Part shown: positions 25,324 through 33,787 of the stretch, piece after piece | How the letters are laid out: each line of letters starts with the position of its first letter | Numbering within the stretch: position 1 is the stretch's first letter | Assembly (NCBI RefSeq): GCF_020524285.1 | Contig: NZ_JAIVKX010000011.1 | Location: forward strand, 1 to 64,000 | Direction of reading: 5' to 3' | DNA: 64,000 nt | Source of the DNA: Alloyangia pacifica | GTDB taxonomy: Bacteria; Pseudomonadota; Alphaproteobacteria; Rhodobacterales; Rhodobacteraceae | Made by a program: the position numbers and the translations under genes | Notes under the pieces: generated by a model | What the model was told of the DNA's origin: nothing | Seen by the model: only the letters and a program-made list of their open reading frames with translations | The model's database searches: none

Positions 25324-26487
25324 TTGCTTCAGCACGTTGAAGAAGATTTTCAGGACATTCGCGACGCAGTGCGCGCGCTCTGCGCCCAGTTTCCCGACGA
25401 GTACCACCGCAAGATCGACGAGACCCGCGGCTATCCGGAAGAGTTCGTCGACGCACTGACCAAAGCGGGCTGGATGGCCGCGCTGATCCCCGAGGAATAC
25501 GGCGGCTCGGGACTGGGGCTGACCGAGGCCTCGGTGATCATGGAGGAGATCAACCGCGCCGGCGGCAACTCCGGCGCCTGCCACGGCCAGATGTACAACA
25601 TGAACACGCTCGTGCGGCATGGTTCCGAGGAGCAGCGCCGCCGCATCCTGCCCAAGCTGGCCTCGGGCGAGCTGCGCCTGCAATCCATGGGGGTGACCGA
25701 GCCGACCACCGGCACCGACACCACCAAGATCAAGACCACCGCCGTCAAGAAGGGCGACCGCTATGTGATCAACGGGCAGAAGGTTTGGATCAGCCGGGTG
25801 CAGCACTCCGACCTGATGATCCTGCTCGCCCGCACCACGCCTCTCTCGGAGGTGAAGAAGAAATCCGAGGGGCTGTCGATCTTCCTCGTCGACATCAAGG
25901 AGGCGATGGGCTCGGGCATGGAGGTCCGCCCGATCCCCAACATGGTCAACCACGAGACCAATGAACTCTTCTTCGACAACCTCGAGATCCCCGAGGAGAA
26001 CCTGATCGGCGAAGAGGGCAAGGGCTTCAAGTACATCCTCACCGGGCTCAACGCCGAGCGCACGCTGATCGCGGCAGAATGCATCGGTGACGGCTACTGG
26101 TTCATCGACCGGGTTGCGAAATACGTCGGCGAGCGCACCGTCTTCGGCCGTCCCATCGGTCAGAACCAGGGCGTGCAGTTCCCCATCGCGGAAAGCTATA
26201 TCGAGGTCGAGGCCGCCAACCTCATGCGCTACAAGGCCTGCGCTCTCTTCGACGAGGGCAAGCCCTGCGGCGCCGAGGCCAACATGGCCAAGTATCTCGC
26301 AGCGAAGGCCAGCTGGGAGGCGGCCAACGCCTGCATCCAGTTCCACGGCGGCTTCGGCTTCGCCTGCGAGTACGACGTCGAGCGCAAGTTCCGCGAAACG
26401 CGCCTCTATCAGGTCGCGCCGATCTCGACCAACCTCATCCTGTCCTACGTCGCCGAGCACGTGCTCGGCCTGCCGCGGAGCTTCTGA
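25324..26487 (+). CDS. Acyl-CoA dehydrogenase
   Basis: A 387-residue FAD enzyme of the acyl-CoA dehydrogenase family. It has the N-terminal helical domain, the middle beta domain (MGVTEPTTGTDTTKIKTTA; INGQKVWIS) and the C-terminal domain with FHGGFGFACEYDVERKFRET. It introduces a 2,3-double bond into an acyl-CoA and passes electrons to ETF. The start is a TTG at 25324 with AAGGAGAG seven bases upstream. Its stop overlaps the start of the CoA-transferase gene by one base (TGATG), so they are coupled. Context suggests a branched C5-dicarboxyl-CoA such as methylsuccinyl-CoA, which would give mesaconyl-CoA. That substrate is an inference. Confidence 0.88.
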   Translation: MLQHVEEDFQDIRDAVRALCAQFPDEYHRKIDETRGYPEEFVDALTKAGWMAALIPEEYGGSGLGLTEASVIMEEINRAGGNSGACHGQMYNMNTLVRHGSEEQRRRILPKLASGELRLQSMGVTEPTTGTDTTKIKTTAVKKGDRYVINGQKVWISRVQHSDLMILLARTTPLSEVKKKSEGLSIFLVDIKEAMGSGMEVRPIPNMVNHETNELFFDNLEIPEENLIGEEGKGFKYILTGLNAERTLIAAECIGDGYWFIDRVAKYVGERTVFGRPIGQNQGVQFPIAESYIEVEAANLMRYKACALFDEGKPCGAEANMAKYLAAKASWEAANACIQFHGGFGFACEYDVERKFRETRLYQVAPISTNLILSYVAEHVLGLPRSF

Positions 26488-27596
26488 TGACCCTCCCCCT
26501 TGCCGGCCTCAAGGTCGTTGCCGTCGAGCAGGCGGTGGCGGCACCTTTCGCCACCTCGCGTCTTGCCGATGCCGGCGCCGAGGTGATCAAGATCGAACGT
26601 CCCGAGGGCGACTTCGCGCGCGGCTACGATGCCGTCGCAGCGGGGCAATCGAGCTATTTCGTCTGGCTCAATCGCGGCAAGACCTCGGTCGCGCTCGACC
26701 TGCGGTCCGATGGCGGGCGCGCGGAACTGGCGCGGCTACTCAAGGATGCCGACGTGCTGGTCCAGAACCTCAAGCGCGGCGCGCTTGGGCGACTGGGCTT
26801 TACGCCCGAGCGCCTCGCCCGCGACTACCCGAAGCTGATAACCTGCTCGATCACCGGCTATGGCGAGGGTGGTCCCATGGCAGACCGCAAGGCCTACGAC
26901 CTGCTGATCCAGGCGGAGTCGGGGCTCTGCTCGATCACCGGCGGCCCGTCAGAACCAGCGCGCGTGGGCATGTCCATCGTCGATGTCGCCACCGGCGCCA
27001 CCGCCCATGCCGCCATTCTCGAGGCGCTGATCGCGCGAGGGATCACCGGAAAGGGCACGGCGATCACCATCTCCATGTTCGACGTCATGGCGGAATGGAT
27101 GACCGTGCCGCTGCTCAACCACGAGGGCGGCAAGACCCCGCGCCGCGTCGGTATGGCGCATCCTTCGATCTCGCCCTACAGCGCCTTCGAGACCCGCGAC
27201 GGCCAGCTCATTCTCATCTCGATCCAGAGCGACAGGGAATGGCGGATGCTGTGCGAGCACTTCCTGCAGCGCCCCGAGCTTGGACGCGATCCGCGCTTTG
27301 CCACCAACGTTGCGCGGGTGGCAAACCGTTCCGAGACCGATGGCCTCGTCGCCGAGGCCTTCGCCCGGATGAGCCACGACGAGGCTATGGCCGCGCTGGA
27401 CAGGGCGGATGTGGCCATGGCATCGGTGAACGATATGGCAGGGCTTTCAACCCATCCCCACCTGCGGCGCATCGAGGTCGACACGCCCAACGGGCAGGTG
27501 TCCTACCCTGCACCTGCCCCGCGCGTTGCCGGAGAAACCCGCAGCTACGGTCCGGTGCCGGGCCTGCCAGCGCCGCATCTCGAGACGGAGAATTGA
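26487..27596 (+). CDS. CaiB/BaiF family III CoA-transferase
   Basis: A 369-residue CoA-transferase with the family III opening (LAGLKVVAVEQAVAAPFATS; LADAGAEVIKIERPEGDFAR), LNRGKTSVALDLR, and the catalytic aspartate region AYDLLIQAESGLCSITG. It moves CoA between carboxylic acids, here probably from succinyl-CoA to an unsaturated or branched dicarboxylate such as itaconate, mesaconate or methylsuccinate. It is translationally coupled to the acyl-CoA dehydrogenase upstream, and its stop is two bases before the next start. The length is a little shorter than typical 400-residue members but all core motifs are present. Confidence 0.88.
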   Translation: MTLPLAGLKVVAVEQAVAAPFATSRLADAGAEVIKIERPEGDFARGYDAVAAGQSSYFVWLNRGKTSVALDLRSDGGRAELARLLKDADVLVQNLKRGALGRLGFTPERLARDYPKLITCSITGYGEGGPMADRKAYDLLIQAESGLCSITGGPSEPARVGMSIVDVATGATAHAAILEALIARGITGKGTAITISMFDVMAEWMTVPLLNHEGGKTPRRVGMAHPSISPYSAFETRDGQLILISIQSDREWRMLCEHFLQRPELGRDPRFATNVARVANRSETDGLVAEAFARMSHDEAMAALDRADVAMASVNDMAGLSTHPHLRRIEVDTPNGQVSYPAPAPRVAGETRSYGPVPGLPAPHLETEN

Positions 27597-27598
27597 GC

Positions 27599-28453
27599 AT
27601 GAGCGAAACCATGACCGATCCGGACATCGACATCGACGCCCTTCGTCGCTGGATCGGCCGGACCGAGACCCGCTCGGAACTTCTGACGCCTGCGCTTGCC
27701 GAACGTTTCAACGCCACCTTCGGGCGCAACGGACCACTCGACGACGGCGCCGAGGCGCCCCTGCTCATTCACCTTTGCCTCACCCAGCCAGCGGTGCCCG
27801 CAGGCGAACTCGGCCCGGATGGACATCCCTCGCGCGGAGGCTTTCTGCCGCCGGTTCCGCTGCCCCGTCGCATGTGGGCCGGCGGTGCCTTCACCTTCCA
27901 CCGTCCGCTGCGCCTCGGCGCGACGGTTACGCGGCTTTCGACCATCCGCGACGCAGTGCTCAAGCGTGGCCGCACCGGCCCGCTCTGTTTCGTCACCGTC
28001 GAGCACGAGATTTCAGACGGCGATGGCCCCGCGGTCACCGAGCGCCAGGACATCGTCTATCGCGGTGTCGATACCGGAGCGCCAAAGGCCGAGCCCGACG
28101 CCGCCGCGCCCGGCGCGCACCGCAAGGAGATTGCAGCAGATCCCGTACTCCTGTTCCGCTACTCCGCGCTCACCTTCAACGGCCATCGCATCCACTATGA
28201 CCAGCCCTATGTCACCGGTGAGGAAGGCTACCCCGGGCTGATCGTGCACGGCCCGCTGCAGGCGACGCTGCTGGCCCAATATGCCGCCGACCTGCGTGGC
28301 GCGATGCCTTCCGAATTCCGCTTCCGAAGTCTGTCCCCGCTTTTCGACACGGCGGACTTCACGCTGAACGCGCAGGACACCGCGGAAGGCATGAGCCTCT
28401 GGACCTCGCGGCCGGATGGGCCCGTCGCGATGGAGGCAATCGCCCGATGGTAA
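27599..28453 (+). CDS. MaoC-like/FAS1-type dehydratase domain enoyl-CoA hydratase
   Basis: A 284-residue double-hotdog hydratase. The C-terminal hotdog has FRYSALTFNGHRIHYDQPY and EGYPGLIVHGPLQAT, the pattern seen in itaconyl-CoA and mesaconyl-C4-CoA hydratases. The N-terminal hotdog is the substrate-binding half. The start was placed at the ATG at 27599, directly after the CoA-transferase; the much longer open frame upstream is antisense-like noise. It overlaps the following lyase gene by seven bases. Predicted role: add water to an unsaturated C5-dicarboxyl-CoA to give citramalyl-CoA. Exact regiochemistry is not predictable. Confidence 0.85.
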   Translation: MSETMTDPDIDIDALRRWIGRTETRSELLTPALAERFNATFGRNGPLDDGAEAPLLIHLCLTQPAVPAGELGPDGHPSRGGFLPPVPLPRRMWAGGAFTFHRPLRLGATVTRLSTIRDAVLKRGRTGPLCFVTVEHEISDGDGPAVTERQDIVYRGVDTGAPKAEPDAAAPGAHRKEIAADPVLLFRYSALTFNGHRIHYDQPYVTGEEGYPGLIVHGPLQATLLAQYAADLRGAMPSEFRFRSLSPLFDTADFTLNAQDTAEGMSLWTSRPDGPVAMEAIARW

Positions 28454-29235
28454 GCCTCGAGACGCTCCGCGCCCCGCTCTTTGTGCCCGCCAACCGCCCC
28501 GACCGCTTCGCCAAAGCGGCGGCTTCGGGCGCCTGCGCGGTGATCCTCGACCTCGAGGACGCCGTGGCGGTGGAGGCCAAGGACGCGGCCCGCGCAGCGC
28601 TCGCCTGCGATTTCACCGATCTTCCCGTCCTGGTCCGGGTCAACCCCGCCGCCACGCCATGGCACACGGCGGACGTCGAGGCCGCCGCCGCCCTGCCCTT
28701 TGCCGCAGTCATGCTGCCCAAGGCGGAATGCCCGGATGCCGTCGCCGAGGTCGCGCAGCGGGCGGGCCGTCCGATCCTGCCGCTGATCGAAAGCGCGCGC
28801 GGGCTTGCCGCCGCGCGCGAGATCGCCGCCTGTCCGGACGTGCCACGCCTCGCCTTTGGGTCGATCGACTTTTGCGCCGACATCGGTTGCGAGCACCTGC
28901 GCGAGACTCTGCGCTCGGTGCGGCTCGAACTGGCCATCGCCTCGCGCCTCGCCGGGATCGCCGCGCCGATCGACGGTGTCACCACAGACCTCTCGGACCC
29001 CGAAATCACCGAAGACGACAGCCGCCATGCCCGCAGCCTCGGCATGACCGGGAAGCTCTGCATCCACCCGCGGCAGATCGCACCGATTCGGATCGGCTTT
29101 GCCCCGACCGCCGCCGAAAGGGACTGGGCCGCGCGCGTGCTGGCCTCGGGGGACGGGGCGGTTGCCGTGGATGGCGCCATGGTCGACGAGCCGGTGCGCC
29201 TGCGCGCCCGCGCCATTCTGGCGAACGCGGGCTGA
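28447..29235 (+). CDS. CitE-like CoA-ester lyase (citramalyl-CoA or malyl-CoA lyase type)
   Basis: A 262-residue HpcH/HpaI-CitE family TIM-barrel lyase. Hallmarks are LFVPANRPDRFAKA at the start, ILDLEDAVA, VLVRVNP, VMLPKAE, LPLIESARG and GKLCIHPRQI. The conserved acidic and arginine residues bind magnesium and the CoA ester. It probably cleaves (S)-citramalyl-CoA to acetyl-CoA and pyruvate, completing the pathway that starts with the CoA-transferase. It overlaps the hydratase gene by seven bases. It ends two bases before the convergent methyltransferase gene. Confidence 0.88.
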   Translation: MVSLETLRAPLFVPANRPDRFAKAAASGACAVILDLEDAVAVEAKDAARAALACDFTDLPVLVRVNPAATPWHTADVEAAAALPFAAVMLPKAECPDAVAEVAQRAGRPILPLIESARGLAAAREIAACPDVPRLAFGSIDFCADIGCEHLRETLRSVRLELAIASRLAGIAAPIDGVTTDLSDPEITEDDSRHARSLGMTGKLCIHPRQIAPIRIGFAPTAAERDWAARVLASGDGAVAVDGAMVDEPVRLRARAILANAG

Positions 29236-29237
29236 GT

Positions 29238-29987
29238 TCAGCCTGGAAGCTTACGCAGGACCCGGACCATGTGCGGCTGGGTGAGCTGGTAGGGCGCCTC
29301 GTCGCCGGCGGGCTCGGCCCAGTGCAGGAAGTCCCGGGTTACGGCCTCGGGATCAGCTTCGATGAGGGTCCGGCGCGCAGGATCCGCCGCGCAGAGATAG
29401 GTGACAAAGGCGTCTACGGACGCGAAGCGGCTGATCCGGTCAAGCTGCACATCCTCCACGGTCTCGCAGCGCTGACCAGCACCGAAGCGATCCAGAGCCG
29501 CGCGCGCCTGCGTGCGCACCTCCGTTTCGTCGTCAACCCGGCGCATCGCCTCGAAGAAGCTGCCCCTAGCCAGCGGCTCGATGACCACAAGCACGCCGCC
29601 CGGCCGCAGCAGGCGCCATGCCTCCGCGAGCCCGGCGTCCAACAGCTCCTCCGGAACATGGTGCAGGGAATTCAGAAAAACCGCCGCGCCGAAGCTGCCC
29701 GCACGCGCGGGGACGGCCTCGGCCCCCGCCTGCAGAAACTCGGCCCCCGGTGCCCGGCCCCGGGCAATCTCCAGCATTTCTGCCTGCGGGTCGACACCGG
29801 TGACGGCGTAGCCGCGACGTACCAGCGCCGCTGCGAGATCACCCCTGCCGCAGCCAATGTCGATGACCCGGCGCACCTCCTCGGAGGCAAGCACACCGAG
29901 GATCTTGGCCGTTACGACGCTGGTCTCGGGCGTCGCCCCCTGCCCCGTCGCCTGGCGAGTCGCGTCGAGCATCTTGCGGCTTGGCAT
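29238..29987 (-). CDS. Class I SAM-dependent methyltransferase
   Basis: A 249-residue methyltransferase with motif I VIDIGCGRGDLAAALV near residues 40-55, the acidic post-I strand end VTGVDPQAEML, and FLNSLHHVPEELLDAG followed by RLLRPGGVLVVIEPLA. This is the UbiE/COQ5-like Methyltransf_11 pattern. It lies 45 bases after the SDR gene on the minus strand and could be the last gene of that operon. The methyl acceptor is unknown. No feature links it firmly to the importer next door. Confidence 0.8.
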   Translation of the reverse strand: MPSRKMLDATRQATGQGATPETSVVTAKILGVLASEEVRRVIDIGCGRGDLAAALVRRGYAVTGVDPQAEMLEIARGRAPGAEFLQAGAEAVPARAGSFGAAVFLNSLHHVPEELLDAGLAEAWRLLRPGGVLVVIEPLARGSFFEAMRRVDDETEVRTQARAALDRFGAGQRCETVEDVQLDRISRFASVDAFVTYLCAADPARRTLIEADPEAVTRDFLHWAEPAGDEAPYQLTQPHMVRVLRKLPG

Positions 29988-30032
29988 GGGTCTTCTCCTC
30001 TGGCCTGGGGGGTACCGGGACGGGATCCCGGA

Positions 30033-30800
30033 TCAGACAGTTCTGCCGCCGTCGACCTCGAGGATCACGCCGGTGATGAAATCCGCCTCGTCCGAACCGA
30101 GATAGAGCGCGGCATTGGCGACGTCGCGCGGTTCGGAGAAGCGACCCATGGGGATCGTCGCGAGGAACTTCTGCCGGTTTTCTGGGGTGTCAGGCATGCC
30201 CATGAATTGTTCGAGCAGCCCGGTGACCCCCATGACCGGCGCGATTCCGCAGACCCTGATCTTGTCCGGCGCCAGCTCGACCGCCAGCGACTTGGTCATG
30301 ATGTTCACCGCGCCCTTGGACGAGTTGTACCATGTCAGGCCGGGCCGCGGACGGATGCCCGCCACCGATCCGACATTGAGCATCACGCCGCCACCCTGCT
30401 TGCGCCAGAGCGGCACGCAGGTCTTGGTCATGTGGAAGATCGACAGCACGTTGATGTCGTAGATCCGCCGGAAAGTTTCTTCGTCGGTTTCCATCAGCGG
30501 CCGGTTCGGGTTGGTCCAACCGGCGTTGTTGACCACAATGTCGAGACTGCCGAAAGCCTCGCTGGTCTGCGCCACCGCCGCCTCGACCTGGTCGGACTTG
30601 GACACGTCGCAGGTGACCGCGATGGCGTTCGGCCCGAGCTCCTCGGCCACGGCGCGGGCGCCATCGGCGTTGAGGTCGGCCACGGCGACCTTGGCGCCCT
30701 CGCGGATATAGACCTCGGCGATGCCCTTGCCGAAGCCCGAGGCCGCGCCGGTGATCATAGTTGTCTTGCCCTGAAGTCTCACTTTCATTCTCCTAGCCAT
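30033..30800 (-). CDS. Short-chain dehydrogenase/reductase
   Basis: A 255-residue classical SDR. It has TGAASGFGKGIA near the N-terminus, VVNNAGW, the serine in NVGSVAG, and the catalytic YNSSK, ending FITGVILEVDGGRTV. Two starts are possible: ATG 30800 and ATG 30788 (MKVRLQGK, closer to the usual family start but with AGGAG only one base away). I give the longer one. It follows the aldehyde dehydrogenase gene by about 60 bases on the same strand, with a GC-rich hairpin in the gap. Likely an alcohol or 3-hydroxyacyl oxidoreductase in the pathway fed by the upstream importer. Confidence 0.85.
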   Translation of the reverse strand: MARRMKVRLQGKTTMITGAASGFGKGIAEVYIREGAKVAVADLNADGARAVAEELGPNAIAVTCDVSKSDQVEAAVAQTSEAFGSLDIVVNNAGWTNPNRPLMETDEETFRRIYDINVLSIFHMTKTCVPLWRKQGGGVMLNVGSVAGIRPRPGLTWYNSSKGAVNIMTKSLAVELAPDKIRVCGIAPVMGVTGLLEQFMGMPDTPENRQKFLATIPMGRFSEPRDVANAALYLGSDEADFITGVILEVDGGRTV

Positions 30801-30809
30801 GTCTTTCAG

Positions 30810-30828
30810 GCCGGCCCCGGGGGCCGGC
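30810..30828 (-). terminator. GC-rich palindrome between aldehyde dehydrogenase and SDR genes
   Basis: GCCGGCCCC and GGGGCCGGC with a single central base form a near-perfect 19-base palindrome nine bases upstream of the SDR start. The stem would open to a small loop. There is no T-tract. It may attenuate expression of the SDR or hide its ribosome site. Confidence 0.4.
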
Positions 30829-30861
30829 GAAACCTGTCGCAATGTCCTGCAGCCCCGGCGC

Positions 30862-32331
30862 TCAGCCGTGGTTGTTCACGACCGTCTTGATGTGGGAAAA
30901 CTCCAGCAATGCCGCGAAGCCCTTCTCGCGGCCGTGGCCGGATTTCCGGATGCCGCCGAAGGGCAGCTCGACACCGCCACCCGCGCCGTAGCCGTTAATG
31001 AATACCTGCCCGCAGCGCAGCGCCTTGGCGACACGTTGCTGCCGGGCGCCGTCCTTGGTCCAGACTGCCGCGACCAGCCCGTAGTCGGTGCCATTGGCGA
31101 TGCGGATGGCCTCGGCCTCGTCGTCGAAAGGGATCATCGCCAGCACCGGGCCAAAGACCTCCTCTTGCGCGATCCGCGCTTCCGGCGCGCAGGGGCCGAA
31201 GATGGCGGGGGCAACGTAGTAGCCGCCCTCGGGCGCGTTCGCCGCGATCCCGCCCCGCGCGATCAGCGGCGCATCGGCCTCTGCGATGTAGCCCTCGACC
31301 CGGCGCTTCTGCTTCGCCGAGATCAGTGGACCGAGCACCGCCGCCTCATCCGAAGCGCTGGCCTCGATGCCCTCGAAGGCGGTCTTCAGCTCGGACACGA
31401 CTCGGTCCCAGAGGCTACGATGCACCAGCGCCCGCGTGCCCGCCGAACAGGTCTGCCCGCCGTTCTGGATCAGCGCTTTGACGACCACAGGGATCGCCGC
31501 GTCGAGATCAGCGTCTTCGAAGAGGATCTGCGGCGACTTGCCGCCCAGTTCCAGCGTGCAGCCGATGAAGTTCCGCGCCGCCGCGGTCTGGATCATCACG
31601 CCCACCTCGGGCGAGCCGGTGAAGGAGATGAAGTCGATGCCGCGGTGCTCAGACAGCGCCTTGCCGGCGACATCGCCGCGCCCGGTGACAATGTTGAGAG
31701 CGCCGGGCGGGAAGCCCGCCTCGACCGCCAGCTCGCCGATGCGCAGGGCCGTGAGGCAGGCGTCCTCGGCGGGCTTGAGCACCGTGGCATTGCCCATGGC
31801 CAGCGCCGGGGCTACCGAGCGGCCGAACATCTGCGCCGGGTAGTTCCAGGGGATGATGTGGCCGGTGACGCCATGCGGCTCGCGCTGTACCTCGACGTTG
31901 TAGCCGGGCTGGAAGGGGATGATCTCGCCATGCACCTTGTCCGCCGCGCCGCCGTAGAATTCGAAGTATCGCGCGGTCACTTGCATGTCGGCGCGCGCCT
32001 GCACGATGGGTTTGCCATTGTCGGCGGACTCGAGCTGCGCCAGTTCCTCGGCATGCTCGAGGATCAGTGCCGAGAGCTTCAGCATGAGCCGGCCGCGTTC
32101 CGCCGCCGAGAGCTTGCTCCATGCGCCGCCGTCGAAGGCAGCACGAGCGGCGGCAACTGCCGCGTCAACGTCCTCGAGGCCACTGTCAGCAATCGTGGTG
32201 AAGGGCAGGCCATCGAGCGGCGAAAGCACCTCCATCTCGGTGCCCGAAGCGGCCGGGAGAAAGTCGTTGCCGACGAGGTTCAGGGGTTTCGGCAGCACGA
32301 GGCTGCGCGAGCTAACAGGGAAGTCTTTCAT
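30862..32331 (-). CDS. Aldehyde dehydrogenase
   Basis: A 489-residue NAD(P)-dependent aldehyde dehydrogenase with all standard motifs: IIPWNYPAQMF, LKPAEDACL, FTGSPEVG, the catalytic glutamate in LELGGKSPQ and the catalytic cysteine in NGGQTCSAGT, with PFGGIRKSGHGREKG at the C-terminus. Its start (ATG at 32331) overlaps the stop of the LivF-like gene (ATGA), so it is translationally coupled to the importer. This implies that the imported compound is, or quickly becomes, an aldehyde. Betaine-aldehyde or phenolic-aldehyde-type substrates are possible; none can be chosen from sequence. Confidence 0.9.
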   Translation of the reverse strand: MKDFPVSSRSLVLPKPLNLVGNDFLPAASGTEMEVLSPLDGLPFTTIADSGLEDVDAAVAAARAAFDGGAWSKLSAAERGRLMLKLSALILEHAEELAQLESADNGKPIVQARADMQVTARYFEFYGGAADKVHGEIIPFQPGYNVEVQREPHGVTGHIIPWNYPAQMFGRSVAPALAMGNATVLKPAEDACLTALRIGELAVEAGFPPGALNIVTGRGDVAGKALSEHRGIDFISFTGSPEVGVMIQTAAARNFIGCTLELGGKSPQILFEDADLDAAIPVVVKALIQNGGQTCSAGTRALVHRSLWDRVVSELKTAFEGIEASASDEAAVLGPLISAKQKRRVEGYIAEADAPLIARGGIAANAPEGGYYVAPAIFGPCAPEARIAQEEVFGPVLAMIPFDDEAEAIRIANGTDYGLVAAVWTKDGARQQRVAKALRCGQVFINGYGAGGGVELPFGGIRKSGHGREKGFAALLEFSHIKTVVNNHG

Positions 32332-33008
32332 GCACTTTTCCTTTCCGGATCGAGCGACCCTTCGCCGACCTCGCCGCGTTCGATGACCAGCGTCCGGCTG
32401 GCGAAACCTCGCAACAGCGAGGGGTTGGATTCAGTAATGATGAGGGTGATGCTGCGGTCGCTGTCGCGCAGGGCGCGCAGCGCGTCGGCGTAGCGCAGGG
32501 CCAGTGCCGGTGCGAGGCCCTGGAACGGCTCGTCCAGCATCACCAGCTTCGTGCCGAGCATGAGCGCCCGGGCAAGGGCGACCATCTTGCCCTGCCCGCC
32601 CGAGACGTTGCCTGCAGGGCGTCCCGCCATTTCCTTCAGCTCGGGCAAGATGTCGTAGACCTTGTCCAGCCGGCGCTTCGTCTCCGCGGCGCCGAGCCGA
32701 GCCGCATCGGCGGGCAGCAGGATGTTCTCCTCGACGGTGAAGGCCGAAAACAGCCGCCTGTCTTCGGGAGAGTAGCCGATCCCCAGTCCCGGGCGCTTGG
32801 GTGGCGCCACCGAAGTCAGCGGCTTTCCATCAAAGAGAAGCTCACCGCGCACCTTTGTGAAGCCCATGATCGTGCGCAGCAGCGTCGTCTTACCCGCGCC
32901 GTTGCGTCCGATCAGAGCAAGCGTTTCGGCCGGATCGATGCGGAAGTTCAGGTCCCGCAGGATCTCGATGATACCGATCGAGGCGGTCACATTGCGAAAT
33001 TCGAGCAT
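32328..33008 (-). CDS. ABC transporter ATPase, LivF-like
   Basis: A 226-residue ATPase. Walker A GRNGAGKTT is near residue 35. The signature region is unusual: NVSGGQGKMVALARAL, where the common form is LSGGEQQM. Walker B is KLVMLDEPFQGLAP. The switch histidine position reads IITESNPSLL, not the usual IVEHN, so the H-loop histidine appears replaced. It forms the motor with the LivG-like ATPase. The start at 33008 overlaps the LivG stop by one base (TGATG). A longer frame upstream is unsupported. The altered H-loop may mean one degenerate ATP site. Confidence 0.85.
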   Translation of the reverse strand: MLEFRNVTASIGIIEILRDLNFRIDPAETLALIGRNGAGKTTLLRTIMGFTKVRGELLFDGKPLTSVAPPKRPGLGIGYSPEDRRLFSAFTVEENILLPADAARLGAAETKRRLDKVYDILPELKEMAGRPAGNVSGGQGKMVALARALMLGTKLVMLDEPFQGLAPALALRYADALRALRDSDRSITLIITESNPSLLRGFASRTLVIERGEVGEGSLDPERKSA

Positions 33009-33787
33009 CAGGCCACCTCCTCGCCGATGACATCCCGGATCACGTCGGGGTGTTCGAGTATCTCTTCCGGCGTGCCGCGCAGTTGCACGTTGCCAGCGTT
33101 CCAGACCGCCACTTCGTCGGCGTGGCGGGCGACGATGCCCATGTCGTGCTCGACGAAGACCGAGGTGACCCCGGCCTCGGCGAGCGCGCCGACGAGGATC
33201 TCCATCACTTCGTGTTTTTGCGACGAGGCCACGCCCGAGGTCGGCTCGTCCATCAGCAACAGACGCGGTTTCAGCGCCAGTGCCACGGCAATGTCGATCA
33301 GCTTGCGCTGCCCCTCCGAGAGCTCGACCACGACCCGGTCCGCCACATCGGTGCAATGCACCAGATCCAGCAGATGCATCATCTCATCACGCTGGCGAAT
33401 GTTGTGCAGGTTCTGCAGCGGGTTGCGCAGCCCCTCGCGGGCCGAGGCCGAGATCAGCAGGTTCTCGAGCGCGGTGTGCTCGGTGAACAGCTGCGGGATC
33501 TGGAAGGCGCGCGCCACGCCGCGCCGCACGATCTTGCGCGGCGGCAGCGGGGTGATGTCCTCGCCCTCCAGGAAAACCTTGCCCGAGCGCGGCTTCAGCC
33601 AGCCGGTGCAGATGTTGAGGAAGGTTGTCTTGCCCGCGCCGTTGGGGCCGATGATGGCGAGGTTGCGCCCGGCCTCGATCTGCATCGAGACATTGTTGGC
33701 CGCGGTCACGCCGCCGAACTTGATCATCAGCTCGCGCGTCTCCAGCAGCGGCGGCTTGGCGGCATTCGGCATGTTCATTGCGTTCAT
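33008..33787 (-). CDS. ABC transporter ATPase, LivG-like
   Basis: A 259-residue ATPase with Walker A GPNGAGKTT near residue 46, the signature ELSEGQRKLIDIAVAL (SEGQ rather than SGGQ), Walker B RLLLMDEPTSGV and the switch region VFVEHDMGIV with its histidine intact. Three ATG codons lie close together (33787, 33778, 33772). The first overlaps the LivM stop (ATGA) and is preferred. It pairs with the LivF-like protein to power the branched-chain-type importer encoded by 30862-37180. Confidence 0.88.
   Translation of the reverse strand: MNAMNMPNAAKPPLLETRELMIKFGGVTAANNVSMQIEAGRNLAIIGPNGAGKTTFLNICTGWLKPRSGKVFLEGEDITPLPPRKIVRRGVARAFQIPQLFTEHTALENLLISASAREGLRNPLQNLHNIRQRDEMMHLLDLVHCTDVADRVVVELSEGQRKLIDIAVALALKPRLLLMDEPTSGVASSQKHEVMEILVGALAEAGVTSVFVEHDMGIVARHADEVAVWNAGNVQLRGTPEEILEHPDVIRDVIGEEVA

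Noticed and set aside
28416-30890. An 824-codon plus-strand frame crossing several genes
   Set aside because: It crosses the lyase, methyltransferase and SDR genes in the wrong frame or strand and shows no protein-like motif.
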